Below are positions 1 through 10,152 of a DNA stretch of 64,000 nucleotides, in pieces. The DNA is taken from assembly GCF_013167215.1 (NCBI RefSeq), contig NZ_JABJWY010000034.1, forward strand, positions 992,001-1,056,000, written 5' to 3'. Each line of letters opens with the position of its first letter. Positions within the stretch are counted from its first letter, which is position 1. This stretch comes from Sphingobacterium prati (lineage in GTDB: Bacteria; Bacteroidota; Bacteroidia; Sphingobacteriales; Sphingobacteriaceae). The notes below the pieces were generated by a model. It made no database searches, was not told the DNA's origin, and saw only the letters and a program-made list of their open reading frames with translations. The translations under genes were made by a program, and so were the position numbers.

Positions 1-737
1 TGGCACAAAGCATTAAAACCATTTTACAAAATTATAATCATCGCCCATGGCCTCTTCCAGTAGGCCCCTGGCAGTATTATCAGGAATGGCTAGATGTCTT
101 CTTTTTACATTTTCAAGTCGACTACGAAGTACTCAAACCATTAGTTCCCGCTCAGTTGAATATCGATCGGCATGAGGATAAATGTTATGTTTCTTTGGTC
201 GCTTTCAAAATGAAAAATATCCGCCCCAGAATGTTGCCCCCCTTTCCGCCTATATCGGAATTTCATGAAATCAATGTTCGTACCTATGTCGATCAGGAAG
301 GAAAAAAAGGGGTTTATTTTATCAATATCGAAGCAAGTAAAGGTTTATCGGCATTGGTCGCAAAAAAACTGTCTGGTCTGCCTTACGAAAAATCAAGTAT
401 TTTGCGTGATATGGCGGGATATCGAAACCTGAATGACAAAAAGAACTTTAGCTTGAAAACAGTGTTTAAAGTTACCGAGGAAGTTCAGGTAAAATCCAGC
501 CTCGATAACTGGCTTACTGAACGCTATTGCCTTTACCTGGACAAATCAAATGGGCTATACCGGTTTGAAATTCACCATCCTGAATGGCCCTTATTTTCTG
601 TGCAGCTACAAGAATGCCAAATGAACTATAAAACAGGTGATATTCATCTGCATAGCGAAAATATTGACTGTATACATTATTCACCCGGAGTACCTGTCTT
701 GGCCTGGGGAGCCAAAGTGATACGTCCGACATTTTGA
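1..737 (+). CDS. DUF2071 (YqjF-like) protein, 5' end just outside window
   Basis: The frame is open from base 3 to the TAA at 735-737, and the window opens with TGGCACAAAGC. If the base before the window is A, the start codon is ATG (Met-Ala-Gln-Ser), so at most one base is missing and the protein is about 245 aa. A TTG at 156 is inside the gene and is not the start. The N-terminal stretch with HRPWPLP, WLDVFFLHF and LVPAQLNID, the FHEINVRTYV segment and the acidic basic-aromatic C-terminus fit the DUF2071/YqjF family, beta-rich cytoplasmic proteins of unknown biochemical role. There is no signal peptide or membrane segment. It faces katG across about 400 bp of hairpin-rich DNA. Family call is fairly secure; function is unknown. 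Confidence 0.75.
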   Translation, partial: AQSIKTILQNYNHRPWPLPVGPWQYYQEWLDVFFLHFQVDYEVLKPLVPAQLNIDRHEDKCYVSLVAFKMKNIRPRMLPPFPPISEFHEINVRTYVDQEGKKGVYFINIEASKGLSALVAKKLSGLPYEKSSILRDMAGYRNLNDKKNFSLKTVFKVTEEVQVKSSLDNWLTERYCLYLDKSNGLYRFEIHHPEWPLFSVQLQECQMNYKTGDIHLHSENIDCIHYSPGVPVLAWGAKVIRPTF

Positions 738-769
738 TTAAACATTGAACATAATAGCCATTTTTTCCA

Positions 770-851
770 TTTGCGATCCCCTTAGAGGACAGACGTTTCT
801 TTAGGGGATCGCAAAATCTCCTCAAGGGGATTTGTTTCCCCCTCATGGGGG
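770..851. repeat. Cluster of three adjacent inverted repeats
   Basis: Arm 770-782 (TTTGCGATCCCCT) is the exact reverse complement of 803-815, with a 20-nt loop. It is followed directly by a smaller imperfect hairpin at about 814-833 (AAATCTCC/GGGGATTT) and a third, CCCCC-TCAT-GGGGG, at 838-851. A degenerate copy of the 809-835 segment (ATCGCAAAA..TCTCAAG..AATTTG) follows at about 870-898. Any of these could end transcription of the upstream gene, but the stacking suggests an interspersed palindromic element. Confidence 0.55.
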
Positions 852-1000
852 TATCCCGTTTCCTTAAGCAATCGCAAAAACTTCTCAAGAAAATTTGTTT
901 TTCCTTTAAATTTAGGAGAACAAATAAGGTGTTCCAAAATCAGCCCGTAGAACCATTAGACAACTTTCGAAAAAATATTTATTCAAATCAACAAAAACAA

Positions 1001-1053
1001 AGGGTAAAATTCCGCCAAAAAGATTTTTCAGCTTTCTGGCGGAATTTTACCCT
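1001..1053. terminator. Strong bidirectional stem-loop downstream of katG
   Basis: Arms 1001-1017 and 1037-1053 are perfect 17-bp reverse complements. With one mismatch the stem extends to 22 bp and leaves a 9-nt loop. It lies about 90 bp beyond the katG stop codon on the minus strand and beyond the DUF2071 gene on the plus strand, so a bidirectional terminator is the simplest reading. A clean U-tract is missing. Confidence 0.55.
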
Positions 1054-1144
1054 GCTACGCCCTAGCCTCTAAGAAACATACACGTCAATTTTAAGACAGT
1101 TGTATGTGTCGGGCGATAGTTGAATGATTTGCAGTTCAAGTAAA

Positions 1145-3442
<2,298 letters not shown>

Positions 3443-3684
3443 TTATATAATATTTTAAATGTTAAAATTGTTTGACTTTTACTTTCATAAAAATAAACAA
3501 ATACAGACGCCCCTGCTCATTGAATGATTCGATACGATATAGTCATAATCTATAATGAAATACCAGCACTATAATATATTACATATACAGCATTTAAATT
3601 CTTTTTTTAAGTCCACGACAATTTTAAAACAAAAAACGCCCTTCTTTTATTCTACTAATAGATAGAACTAAACATCCATTTGTC

Positions 3685-4266
3685 ATGGGAGAATTATCCA
3701 CATACCTGGTCAGCGCATTTATCGGTATTAGTTTGGCTGCTGCAACTGGCTTCCGGATTTTTATGCCGCTATTTTTGTTGAGCTTGGGCTGTCGCCTGGA
3801 ACTGTTCCAAGTAGGTAACGAATGGGCTTGGGCAGGGTCTAATTTGGTGCTTATAACGACAAGCATGGCAATGATTATTGAAATCGCTGCTTACTACATA
3901 CCTGTTATTGACAATATTTTGGATACAATTTCCGTTCCTTTGGCCGCTGTCGCGGGGACTTTACTTTTTGCAATACAGTTTACAGATATTTCTCCGTTTT
4001 TCCGCTGGTCTGCAGCTATTATCGCCGGTGGGGGGACTGCTGCAACGATAAGTACGGTCCTAGCGGGTACGAGAGCAGCTTCCTCAATCGGTACGGCAGG
4101 TCTTGGAAATTTCATTATTTCGACCATGGAAACCATTGGTTCAACCATTTTGACTATTCTAGCCATATTCGTTCCGTTTATGGCTGTTTTGGTCGTACTA
4201 GCATTATTTTATTTCTTCGGAAAATTTGGAAAAAAACAACTGCAAAAAAAACTCAAAAAAACGTGA
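3685..4266 (+). CDS. DUF4126 family multi-pass membrane protein
   Basis: The 193-aa product has at least four hydrophobic segments: about residues 5-30, 50-75, 85-105 and 150-185. The pattern AAATGFRIFMPLFLLSL near the N-terminus, followed by a Gly/Ala/Thr-rich central helix (GGGTAATISTVLAGTRAASS), is typical of DUF4126. This is an inner-membrane family of unknown function. The C-terminus is a short Lys-rich tail. It is a single gene, divergent from katG and convergent with hsp20, from which it is separated by a strong hairpin that begins at its stop codon. A transport or envelope role would be a guess. Confidence 0.75.
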   Translation: MGELSTYLVSAFIGISLAAATGFRIFMPLFLLSLGCRLELFQVGNEWAWAGSNLVLITTSMAMIIEIAAYYIPVIDNILDTISVPLAAVAGTLLFAIQFTDISPFFRWSAAIIAGGGTAATISTVLAGTRAASSIGTAGLGNFIISTMETIGSTILTILAIFVPFMAVLVVLALFYFFGKFGKKQLQKKLKKT

Positions 4267-4298
4267 AAGAGGTCAATGCGCCTGCATCGACCTCTTTC
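4265..4298. terminator. Bidirectional terminator between DUF4126 gene and hsp20
   Basis: Arms GAAAGAGGTC (4265-4274) and GACCTCTTTC (4289-4298) form a perfect 10-bp stem. A further ATGC/GCAT pairing lies inside it beyond one mismatch. It sits between two convergent stop codons (4266 and 4331). Confidence 0.7.
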
Positions 4299-4330
4299 GG
4301 AATTGCTGTTAGGTATTACTTGCCGATTAT

Positions 4331-4783
4331 TTAGTCAATAATGACTTCTTGCGGTCTTTTCACCTTGTCAAGATCCTTGGGAAGAATGACCGTTAGCACG
4401 CCATCTTCAAAACTGGCATGTACATTATCTGTAAGCACTTGTTCACTTAATTGGAATTCGCGCTCAAAGGCTGTGCCCAAATGCTCCTTATAGATATAAG
4501 CTGCCGTATCGTTGGTATTTTCTGTACAGGAAATCGTTAAAATTCCTTCGTTTATACTGACCTGAAACTGCTCTTTCTTTCGTCCGGCAGCAAACACCTG
4601 CACTTCGTAGAACTCAGAATTTTCAGAAATATTTACAGGAACAACTTGCTGTCCCTCTCCGCGTGGTCCTGCTTCGCCCTCAAAAAAATGTTGCTGAAAT
4701 TTTTCAAAACGGTCTTTGAAATGCTGACCACAAAATTTATTTTGATTTGAATATCCGCTGGAATAATAATCTCTTTTAAACAT
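4331..4783 (-). CDS. Small heat-shock protein, Hsp20/alpha-crystallin family
   Basis: The product is a 150-aa ATP-independent holdase chaperone. The alpha-crystallin domain covers about residues 45-145: VPVNISENSEFYEVQVFAAGRKKEQFQVSINEGILTIS gives the first beta strands, and the ASFEDGVLTVILPK segment gives the A-x-x-x-n-G-V-L signature. The N-terminal arm is rich in Phe, Gln and Tyr, as in oligomerising sHsps. The C-terminal extension ends RPQEVIID, with a VI dipeptide that can serve as the I-x-I-like oligomerisation motif. No CIRCE or heat-shock operator is recognisable upstream. It is probably transcribed alone, since the next gene upstream ends 97 bp away. Confidence 0.93.
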   Translation of the reverse strand: MFKRDYYSSGYSNQNKFCGQHFKDRFEKFQQHFFEGEAGPRGEGQQVVPVNISENSEFYEVQVFAAGRKKEQFQVSINEGILTISCTENTNDTAAYIYKEHLGTAFEREFQLSEQVLTDNVHASFEDGVLTVILPKDLDKVKRPQEVIID

Positions 4784-4880
4784 GTCTTTATTTTTTTAGT
4801 AATGAATATTGTGTAGGGAGTAATGAGCAGCCCAAAGGACTTCACTACCGCCTCTATTTATGTTGTTTGGTTTTCTGATA

Positions 4881-5174
4881 TTAATACACCGGGACAATTG
4901 TCGCATTCTTGCCTCGTTGTTGTTTGTGCAAAGGAACAATTGCACCATCCTTTTTCGACGCACTGGACATGCCGGGGTAGATCGGTGCTTTGTCCATTTT
5001 AAGTGAACGCATTTCTCTCCGGCGTATTTTGGCCATTGCCAAGCTTCCTATTCCAAATAAGATGCATGCAACCAACAGCAACTTAAAGATCGCTCCTATT
5101 ATTAAGGTTGCTAAACCCGCTACTACCGTCAATGCGATTAAACGGGGCAATATAAATCGAACTTTATTTTTCAT
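4881..5174 (-). CDS. Small membrane protein of unknown function
   Basis: The 97-aa product has a basic N-terminus (MKNKVRFILPR) followed by one long or two short hydrophobic stretches at residues 11-46. It continues with a basic, probably cytoplasmic tail containing KIRRREMRSLKMDKAPIY. No family is recognised. It lies between hsp20 and the sigma-factor pair on the same strand, with gaps of about 100 and 250 bp, so it is likely its own transcription unit. The charged pattern and clear hydrophobic core argue for a real protein. Confidence 0.55.
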   Translation of the reverse strand: MKNKVRFILPRLIALTVVAGLATLIIGAIFKLLLVACILFGIGSLAMAKIRRREMRSLKMDKAPIYPGMSSASKKDGAIVPLHKQQRGKNATIVPVY

Positions 5175-5360
5175 TTTTTCTTTAATTTATTTGTTCATTA
5201 AACCCAAAATCCGTCGACCCACTTCTTGGTAATTCTATTCGTTATCCTTTATACTTCTCCTGTCGTCAATTTTTCAACCCAGTATAATTGTCTTATATCC
5301 CAAGTAACAGATCATCAAGTGCTGTCATTACCCTGAAAGTGTTTCTTCAGCTTTTGGCAT

Positions 5361-5392
5361 AAAAAAAGGCGCCTTTATAGAAGAAGACGCCT
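5361..5392 (-). terminator. Intrinsic terminator of the ECF sigma operon
   Basis: Read on the minus strand, AGGCGTCTT pairs with AAGGCGCCT (9 bp, one G-U) and is followed directly by seven T residues (5361-5367 on the plus strand are A). It lies 37 bp beyond the stop codon of the 112-aa gene. Confidence 0.8.
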
Positions 5393-5428
5393 GTACTAGG
5401 TTTTTACTTTAAAAAATTTTATTTTTTT

Positions 5429-5767
5429 TCAGAATCCACATCGTCCTCTGAAACGACGCTTCCATTCCTCTTTTAGACGCTCCCTTTCCTCTTCTGAAAG
5501 ATCTTCATGACGGCCCATATCAGGGGGGAGATTTTTACGGAATCCGCCTCGCCCCGGTTTACCAAATCCACGCCCAAATAGAATCCGTGATAGTACAAAA
5601 AGTCCAAACGCCTGCCAATAGGTAATAGCCTTCAAATTGAAAATATCACACATCAATGTATTCCACAAATATTGTAATAAGGCTACCAGCAAGAAAACTC
5701 CAATGATAATGGCAACAAACACAAAAGCAAATTTGCCTTTTCCCTGTCTTCTCATTCTTCTATTCAT
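5429..5767 (-). CDS. Small membrane protein paired with an ECF sigma factor
   Basis: The 112-aa product has a basic N-terminus (MNRRMRRQGKGK), a TM segment at about residues 13-35 and a second hydrophobic stretch at about 45-65. A Gly/Arg-rich linker and a highly charged C-terminal helix (LSEEERERLKEEWKRRFRGR) follow. The gene starts 10 bp after the sigma-factor stop codon, so the two are surely co-transcribed, and a terminator follows it. Membrane proteins encoded beside ECF factors are often anti-sigma factors. This one lacks any recognisable zinc-binding or anti-sigma domain, so that role is only an inference from position. Confidence 0.65.
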   Translation of the reverse strand: MNRRMRRQGKGKFAFVFVAIIIGVFLLVALLQYLWNTLMCDIFNLKAITYWQAFGLFVLSRILFGRGFGKPGRGGFRKNLPPDMGRHEDLSEEERERLKEEWKRRFRGRCGF

Positions 5768-5777
5768 AGCTATATTT

Positions 5778-6359
5778 TTAAAATTTTAATTCTTCATATA
5801 AGTTCCGCAAACGTAAACGCAGATGTTTCACCGCATACCCCTTTCTGCTTATGATCGTTTTTAGATTTTCATTTTCCATATCAGCGATCTCCTGCAACGT
5901 TTTATCTTCAATTTCATTGAGCATAAAAACCCGACGTTGTTTTTCAGGCAATTCATCCAGCGCTTTCATCAATTCATCCCAAAAAATATCCTTGAATAAT
6001 TTGAGCTCCGGGTTGTTCGAATCATCAGCCAGCAAAAACTGACGTATCGGGAAAGCGGTGTCCACGTCCTCTCCATCCGCCATTAAATCGTCCAGCGACT
6101 CATCTTTCTTTTTTCGGTAGCTATCGGTAATCTTGTTTCGGGTGACAGCATACAACCATGCCCCAGCATTTTCCAGTTCGTCCATATTGGTCAAACGGCT
6201 GAATTGATACCAGACCTCCTGCAAGATATCTTCGGCATCTTCCGTTTTTTTTACCTTTCCTTTTACAAAACGTAGCAACTGACTCCCATAAGTCTTAACA
6301 ATGTCTGTAAATGATCTGGAGTTTTTTTCTGCCATATGATTTTGGTATGCAATGTCCAT
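5778..6359 (-). CDS. ECF-type RNA polymerase sigma factor
   Basis: The 193-aa product has a sigma-70 region 2 at about residues 18-85, with the core-binding AEDILQEVWYQF motif and the AWLYAVTRNKITDSYRKK segment of regions 2.3-2.4. Region 4 lies at about 133-185 (LPEKQRRVFMLNEIEDKTLQEIADM) and forms the -35-binding helix-turn-helix. The linker between them is long and acidic. Met9 is an alternative start. It is first in a two-gene unit with the 112-aa membrane protein. The inducing signal and regulon cannot be read from the sequence. Confidence 0.93.
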   Translation of the reverse strand: MDIAYQNHMAEKNSRSFTDIVKTYGSQLLRFVKGKVKKTEDAEDILQEVWYQFSRLTNMDELENAGAWLYAVTRNKITDSYRKKKDESLDDLMADGEDVDTAFPIRQFLLADDSNNPELKLFKDIFWDELMKALDELPEKQRRVFMLNEIEDKTLQEIADMENENLKTIISRKGYAVKHLRLRLRNLYEELKF

Positions 6360-6424
6360 AGCTACATAGACGAACCAAGAACGCTTTTACTCTAAATTAT
6401 TTTCGTTGACATACTATTTGTTGT

Positions 6425-7417
6425 TTAAGGGAATTGCTTGCGCTTATCCCGAACGACCTTCCCTTTGTCTGTAATAAATATAAAACGATAATTTGGAAAA
6501 TTATGGATTAATTTCTTCCCCTCTTTTTCACCGAGTACCATGATGGACGTACTCAGTGCATTGGCTATTTCTGCAGACGGGCCATAGATTGTTACCGAAG
6601 TCAGTCCCGTAGCTGGGTATCCGGTGATAGGATTAATAATATGGGAATAACGTTTCCCTTCGATTTCGACATATTTTTCATAGCTCCCCGAGGTAGCGAC
6701 AGCCATTTCATTCAAACGAAGGACCTCTATCATTTCATGTGCCCTGAAGGGGTTGTTCACCCCTATTTTCCAGGGCTCACCATTTGGTTGGCTACCCCAG
6801 GTTGATAGGTCACCGGAAGCATTGACAATTCCCGCCTGTATACCGCGGTTTTTCATGATCTCCCTTCCCCGATCGGCGGCATAGCCCTTCCCGATCGAGC
6901 CAAAGCCAATCTTCATACCCGGAAGTTCCAAGAAAATGGTTGAGGCAGTACTATCCAAAACAATGTGTTTATAGCCAACTTTAGCAACCGAGTTTTTGAT
7001 CACATCCTCGGAAGGCATTGTATCCATACTACCATCAAACTTCCATATTTTGTCTAAAGCGACAATGCTAATATCAAAGGCTCCCTGTGAATTCCGGGCA
7101 TATTGAATTGCTCTTTTGGTCAGATCAAATACTTCCCGGTCAACTTTGACAGCTTTGATCCCGGCATTACGGTTTACCTCGGAAATTTGCGTATAGGGAC
7201 GCCACTCCGAAATCAGATTTTCTATACGTTCAATCTCTGCAATGACTTCGATAATATGCTGTTGGGCAGCTGAGCTATCCTGATCAACTAATGTGATCTC
7301 AAAAACAGACCCCATAAGGGTCACCTGTTTTTTGAGCAATACCTGTGAAAAACCGTTAACGACGGCTATCAACCAAAATACCGAAATCAGTAGATATTGC
7401 TTATAATAATTCATCAC
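6425..7417 (-). CDS. apbE: FAD:protein FMN transferase (ApbE)
   Basis: The 330-aa product carries an N-terminal Sec signal (about residues 1-25, ending NGFSQ). Family motifs are present: GSIGKGYAADRGREIM, the VNASGDLSTWG segment, and TSGSYEKY...SHIINPITGYPATG, which form the FAD and Mg sites. ApbE moves FMN from FAD onto a Ser/Thr of a target protein in the periplasm. It is the last gene of the 11664-6425 operon. A likely target is the DUF2271 protein of the same operon, which contains a TGASVS flavinylation-type motif. Gap to the preceding gene is 38 bp. Confidence 0.93.
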   Translation of the reverse strand: MMNYYKQYLLISVFWLIAVVNGFSQVLLKKQVTLMGSVFEITLVDQDSSAAQQHIIEVIAEIERIENLISEWRPYTQISEVNRNAGIKAVKVDREVFDLTKRAIQYARNSQGAFDISIVALDKIWKFDGSMDTMPSEDVIKNSVAKVGYKHIVLDSTASTIFLELPGMKIGFGSIGKGYAADRGREIMKNRGIQAGIVNASGDLSTWGSQPNGEPWKIGVNNPFRAHEMIEVLRLNEMAVATSGSYEKYVEIEGKRYSHIINPITGYPATGLTSVTIYGPSAEIANALSTSIMVLGEKEGKKLIHNFPNYRFIFITDKGKVVRDKRKQFP

Positions 7418-7455
7418 ACTTTGTCAAAATAAATGATAGCATAAGATTGTAATGT

Positions 7456-9654
7456 TTAATAACAATCTGTCAGAATCTGACTATTTTCTTTATAGCTGCT
7501 GATCGGTTTGCCTGTACTTGCCAGCAGCATCTCATTTAATGTTGCTTCGACATCCTGTTGCATGCGGAGTGAACCGCACAATAGGATACAGCCCTTCTGT
7601 TCGAGCAATTCCACAAAGTAGGCACCATCCTGACGGATCAGATCCATCACGTACTGTCCGTGCTGTTCCCGCGAAAAAGCCAGCTGTACATCGTTCAGAT
7701 GTCCCTGCTTTTTTTGTTCGTCGGTAAATCGAAGATATTGCGCTGTCATCTCATTGTTTGTGCGGAATCCTGCATAGAGTTTGACAGGTATTTTATGCTG
7801 ATTTTCTGCAATCATACCCAAAAACGGTGCAATACCGGTTCCGTTTGCAATCAAGGCCACAGCAGGTGCCACCTTCGGAAAATGAAAACTTGGATTGGCC
7901 ATGACACGTGCTTCCAGAACCTGATCAGGTTTTAGCTGATATAGAAAACCCGAACCAAAGCCTTCAGGAAATAGCTTGACGACCAATTGAATCATTCCGT
8001 CCTTACATCCGATGGAATAGAAGCGTTCCCGTTGATCCTGTGCCGGATAGATGGCCAACAAATCACCGGACTGCACTTTCATTTTTCCAAGAGGTTTTAA
8101 TACAAGCGTGAAGGTGCTGTTGCGCTCCGAAACAATCGATCGGGCAATCACTTTAAATTTCTTTAATCCAACCGCTTTTGAACTATATATTGCCGGGGCA
8201 GAAGCTAAGGCGATATTGGTTTGTCCACTCCAATGATGTACCCATGAAATCAGTTCATCAACATTTTTGTCATTGACTGTATGTAAGTCTATCAGTCGGG
8301 AGGCCCATGTTTGCTGACTAAGTAGTTTGTCTATTGTATATGCATAAGCACAAAAATCAGGGTATGCTTTTGATCCAAAACCAAGAACAGAGAAATTAAT
8401 CGACTGCTGCTGCGGATGGGCCAATAATTTTTTTTCAAACTGGGCCGCATTGGAAGGTGCTGTTCCCAATCCATAGGTAGAAGTAAACAGCAAAAGATGT
8501 TTTGCATTTGGAAAGCGCTGATATTGATTCAACCCGAGTAAAATTGATTTTTTACCGTCCGCCAATAGCTGTTTGTGAATCTGATTGGCAAAAAACAAGG
8601 TACTACCATTTTCTGTACCAACAAGAATAATAATTTCGGCATTGTCAGCCTTATACTTATTCTTAATCTTTGTCCGTGTACGTTTGAACGTTATAACAAA
8701 ACCTGTATAAATGAAAAAGACAATATTTAAGGACGCAAGACCTAAAATGATGGCCCATATCATGTTGGTTTTACCCGTGTGGAGATCAAGAGAAAGTTGT
8801 TCGGTCAGTGCAGTAAAAGGATACTTAACTTCTTTATGTACAGCACCGTTCAGCTGATTTACTGTCAACTCCCGATCTTTCAGCTTGAGAACATAATATT
8901 CATCAGGATCACCTTCCATAAAAGGAAATTCCAACTTCAAAACATCGTTGAGCTTCGTTGTTTTGAAGATCTGAAAATCAGCTATCGCGAGTTCAGTTAT
9001 GTCATTTTCCTTGACCGGGTATTCAACCGTCTGATTCGTCTTCTTTAACAGTTCGATACGAACCATAAATAAATAGGTTCCGGTCAAAGCCAAAATTAAA
9101 ATAGGTATCAGAAATAACCTTCCCGACACCACATGGAAATATTGTGCAAAAAAGTCGCGGTTGATCTTGGCGAAGAAATGTCGAACACCCTGTTGGCGTT
9201 TGATAATCAATACCAATCCTGAAATTGTGATCAAAAATAACAGGAAAGAAGCTACGCCGATAATAATACGTCCCGTCACCTTTAAGAATAAGGAACGATG
9301 TAGGACGGTAATCCATTGAACAAACTGCGTTTTGTTCTTTTGTGCCCCGAGATATTTACCAGTTTGAGGATCAATATACCCCTTTACGGTATTTCCATCA
9401 GCATCTATAGCGTCAATGCTCACAAATTGATTGTGATCGACCGAAATTTCAATAATCTCCGGATAAACCTTTCGCAGACCAGCTATGGTCTGCGAAAGGT
9501 CTAAAGAATCTATATTTTCTATGCGATAAGAAGGTATTTTTTCACTGACAGCATCAATTGCCAAAATTACCCCAGTGACCGATAATAAAAGTAAAAAGAC
9601 AGAAGAAACAAGCGCTAAGGCTAAATGTGCATACCTCCAGACAGATACCAGCAT
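7456..9654 (-). CDS. PepSY-TM / flavodoxin / ferredoxin-NADP reductase fusion
   Basis: The 732-aa inner-membrane electron-transfer protein has TM helices at about residues 11-33, 128-151, 178-200 and 298-322. Periplasmic PepSY-type segments lie between them. Candidate heme-ligand histidines sit at helix ends: H10, H119 (VLHRSLF), H174 (YFHVVSG) and H292 (DLHTGKT). A flavodoxin domain at about 341-485 (VGTENGSTLFFA) is followed by a sulfite-reductase-like FAD/NADP module (RERFYSIG, then ANGTGIAPFLGMI). By analogy with the family, electrons pass from cytosolic NADPH via FAD and FMN to membrane hemes and then outward. It lies 5 bp from the DUF2271 gene and 38 bp from apbE. Confidence 0.9.
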   Translation of the reverse strand: MLVSVWRYAHLALALVSSVFLLLLSVTGVILAIDAVSEKIPSYRIENIDSLDLSQTIAGLRKVYPEIIEISVDHNQFVSIDAIDADGNTVKGYIDPQTGKYLGAQKNKTQFVQWITVLHRSLFLKVTGRIIIGVASFLLFLITISGLVLIIKRQQGVRHFFAKINRDFFAQYFHVVSGRLFLIPILILALTGTYLFMVRIELLKKTNQTVEYPVKENDITELAIADFQIFKTTKLNDVLKLEFPFMEGDPDEYYVLKLKDRELTVNQLNGAVHKEVKYPFTALTEQLSLDLHTGKTNMIWAIILGLASLNIVFFIYTGFVITFKRTRTKIKNKYKADNAEIIILVGTENGSTLFFANQIHKQLLADGKKSILLGLNQYQRFPNAKHLLLFTSTYGLGTAPSNAAQFEKKLLAHPQQQSINFSVLGFGSKAYPDFCAYAYTIDKLLSQQTWASRLIDLHTVNDKNVDELISWVHHWSGQTNIALASAPAIYSSKAVGLKKFKVIARSIVSERNSTFTLVLKPLGKMKVQSGDLLAIYPAQDQRERFYSIGCKDGMIQLVVKLFPEGFGSGFLYQLKPDQVLEARVMANPSFHFPKVAPAVALIANGTGIAPFLGMIAENQHKIPVKLYAGFRTNNEMTAQYLRFTDEQKKQGHLNDVQLAFSREQHGQYVMDLIRQDGAYFVELLEQKGCILLCGSLRMQQDVEATLNEMLLASTGKPISSYKENSQILTDCY

Positions 9655-9659
9655 TTTTC

Positions 9660-10145
9660 TTATTGTACTTTGTTTAATTTGACCAACTTAATGTATCCTT
9701 TGCCACTCACTTTTTCAGTAATAGCCTCTTTTGTCAATGGAATTTCCACATCTGCAGTATGATATTTCTGTTCTTCTACCGCAGATTCAAAGCGAAGTTT
9801 ATACCCTTTATTGAATTTGGACTCATCAATTTCCAGTGTACGCATGGCGCGGTCGCCGCCACTAACAGAAGCCCCAGTTACAGCACTGAGTTTTTCTTTG
9901 GTTTTGGTCTGAAATTTATACCATTCTTTTAGGGTGTTATACCATTGCTTGTCCGGTCCAAGTACGGCAAGTGTTTTTTCGTATGCTCCTTTCGGATTCA
10001 TCAGAGAAATAACAACATAAGCCCCCTCTCCCGTGTAAGCGTTCATTTGGATCATACATTTATACTTACCCGTCTGGGCAAATGTACTTACAGAAAGTAC
10101 TGAAAACAAAAGTGTGATTAGCGCGATTTTAACTATAGTATTCAT
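9660..10145 (-). CDS. DUF2271 periplasmic protein with a flavinylation motif
   Basis: The 161-aa protein has a Sec signal (about residues 1-23, VLSVSTFAQ). The body, with MIQMNAYTGEGAYVVISLMNP and DKQWYNTLKEWYKF, fits DUF2271. Residues 86-95 read LSAVTGASVS. This contains the (S/T)GA(S/T)xx(S/T) pattern that ApbE modifies in RnfG/NqrC-type proteins, which makes Thr90 the likely FMN attachment point. DUF2271 proteins have been linked to ApbE and PepSY genes in published surveys of flavinylation. The gene lies 7 bp from the ankyrin gene and 5 bp from the PepSY-reductase gene. It is probably the periplasmic electron acceptor of this operon; the final acceptor is unknown. Confidence 0.85.
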   Translation of the reverse strand: MNTIVKIALITLLFSVLSVSTFAQTGKYKCMIQMNAYTGEGAYVVISLMNPKGAYEKTLAVLGPDKQWYNTLKEWYKFQTKTKEKLSAVTGASVSGGDRAMRTLEIDESKFNKGYKLRFESAVEEQKYHTADVEIPLTKEAITEKVSGKGYIKLVKLNKVQ

Positions 10146-10152
10146 CTTATTA

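Larger units (their letters stand above)
738..1144. other. Hairpin-rich intergenic region between convergent genes
   Basis: This 407-bp stretch separates two convergent genes. It holds a run of inverted repeats (listed separately) and no gene I can support. A 75-codon frame at 845-1072 runs through the hairpins and looks like no known protein. Confidence 0.6.

Noticed and set aside
514..888. 124-codon minus-strand frame
   Set aside because: It lies mostly antisense to the DUF2071 gene and has no recognisable domain.
845..1072. 75-codon plus-strand frame after the DUF2071 gene
   Set aside because: It runs through three hairpins, has no family resemblance and a low-complexity basic composition.
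5778..6359. ECF sigma factor as regulator of the SusC gene at 29-32 kb
   Set aside because: It is 23 kb away, and that SusC lacks the N-terminal signalling domain and a FecR partner needed for such control.
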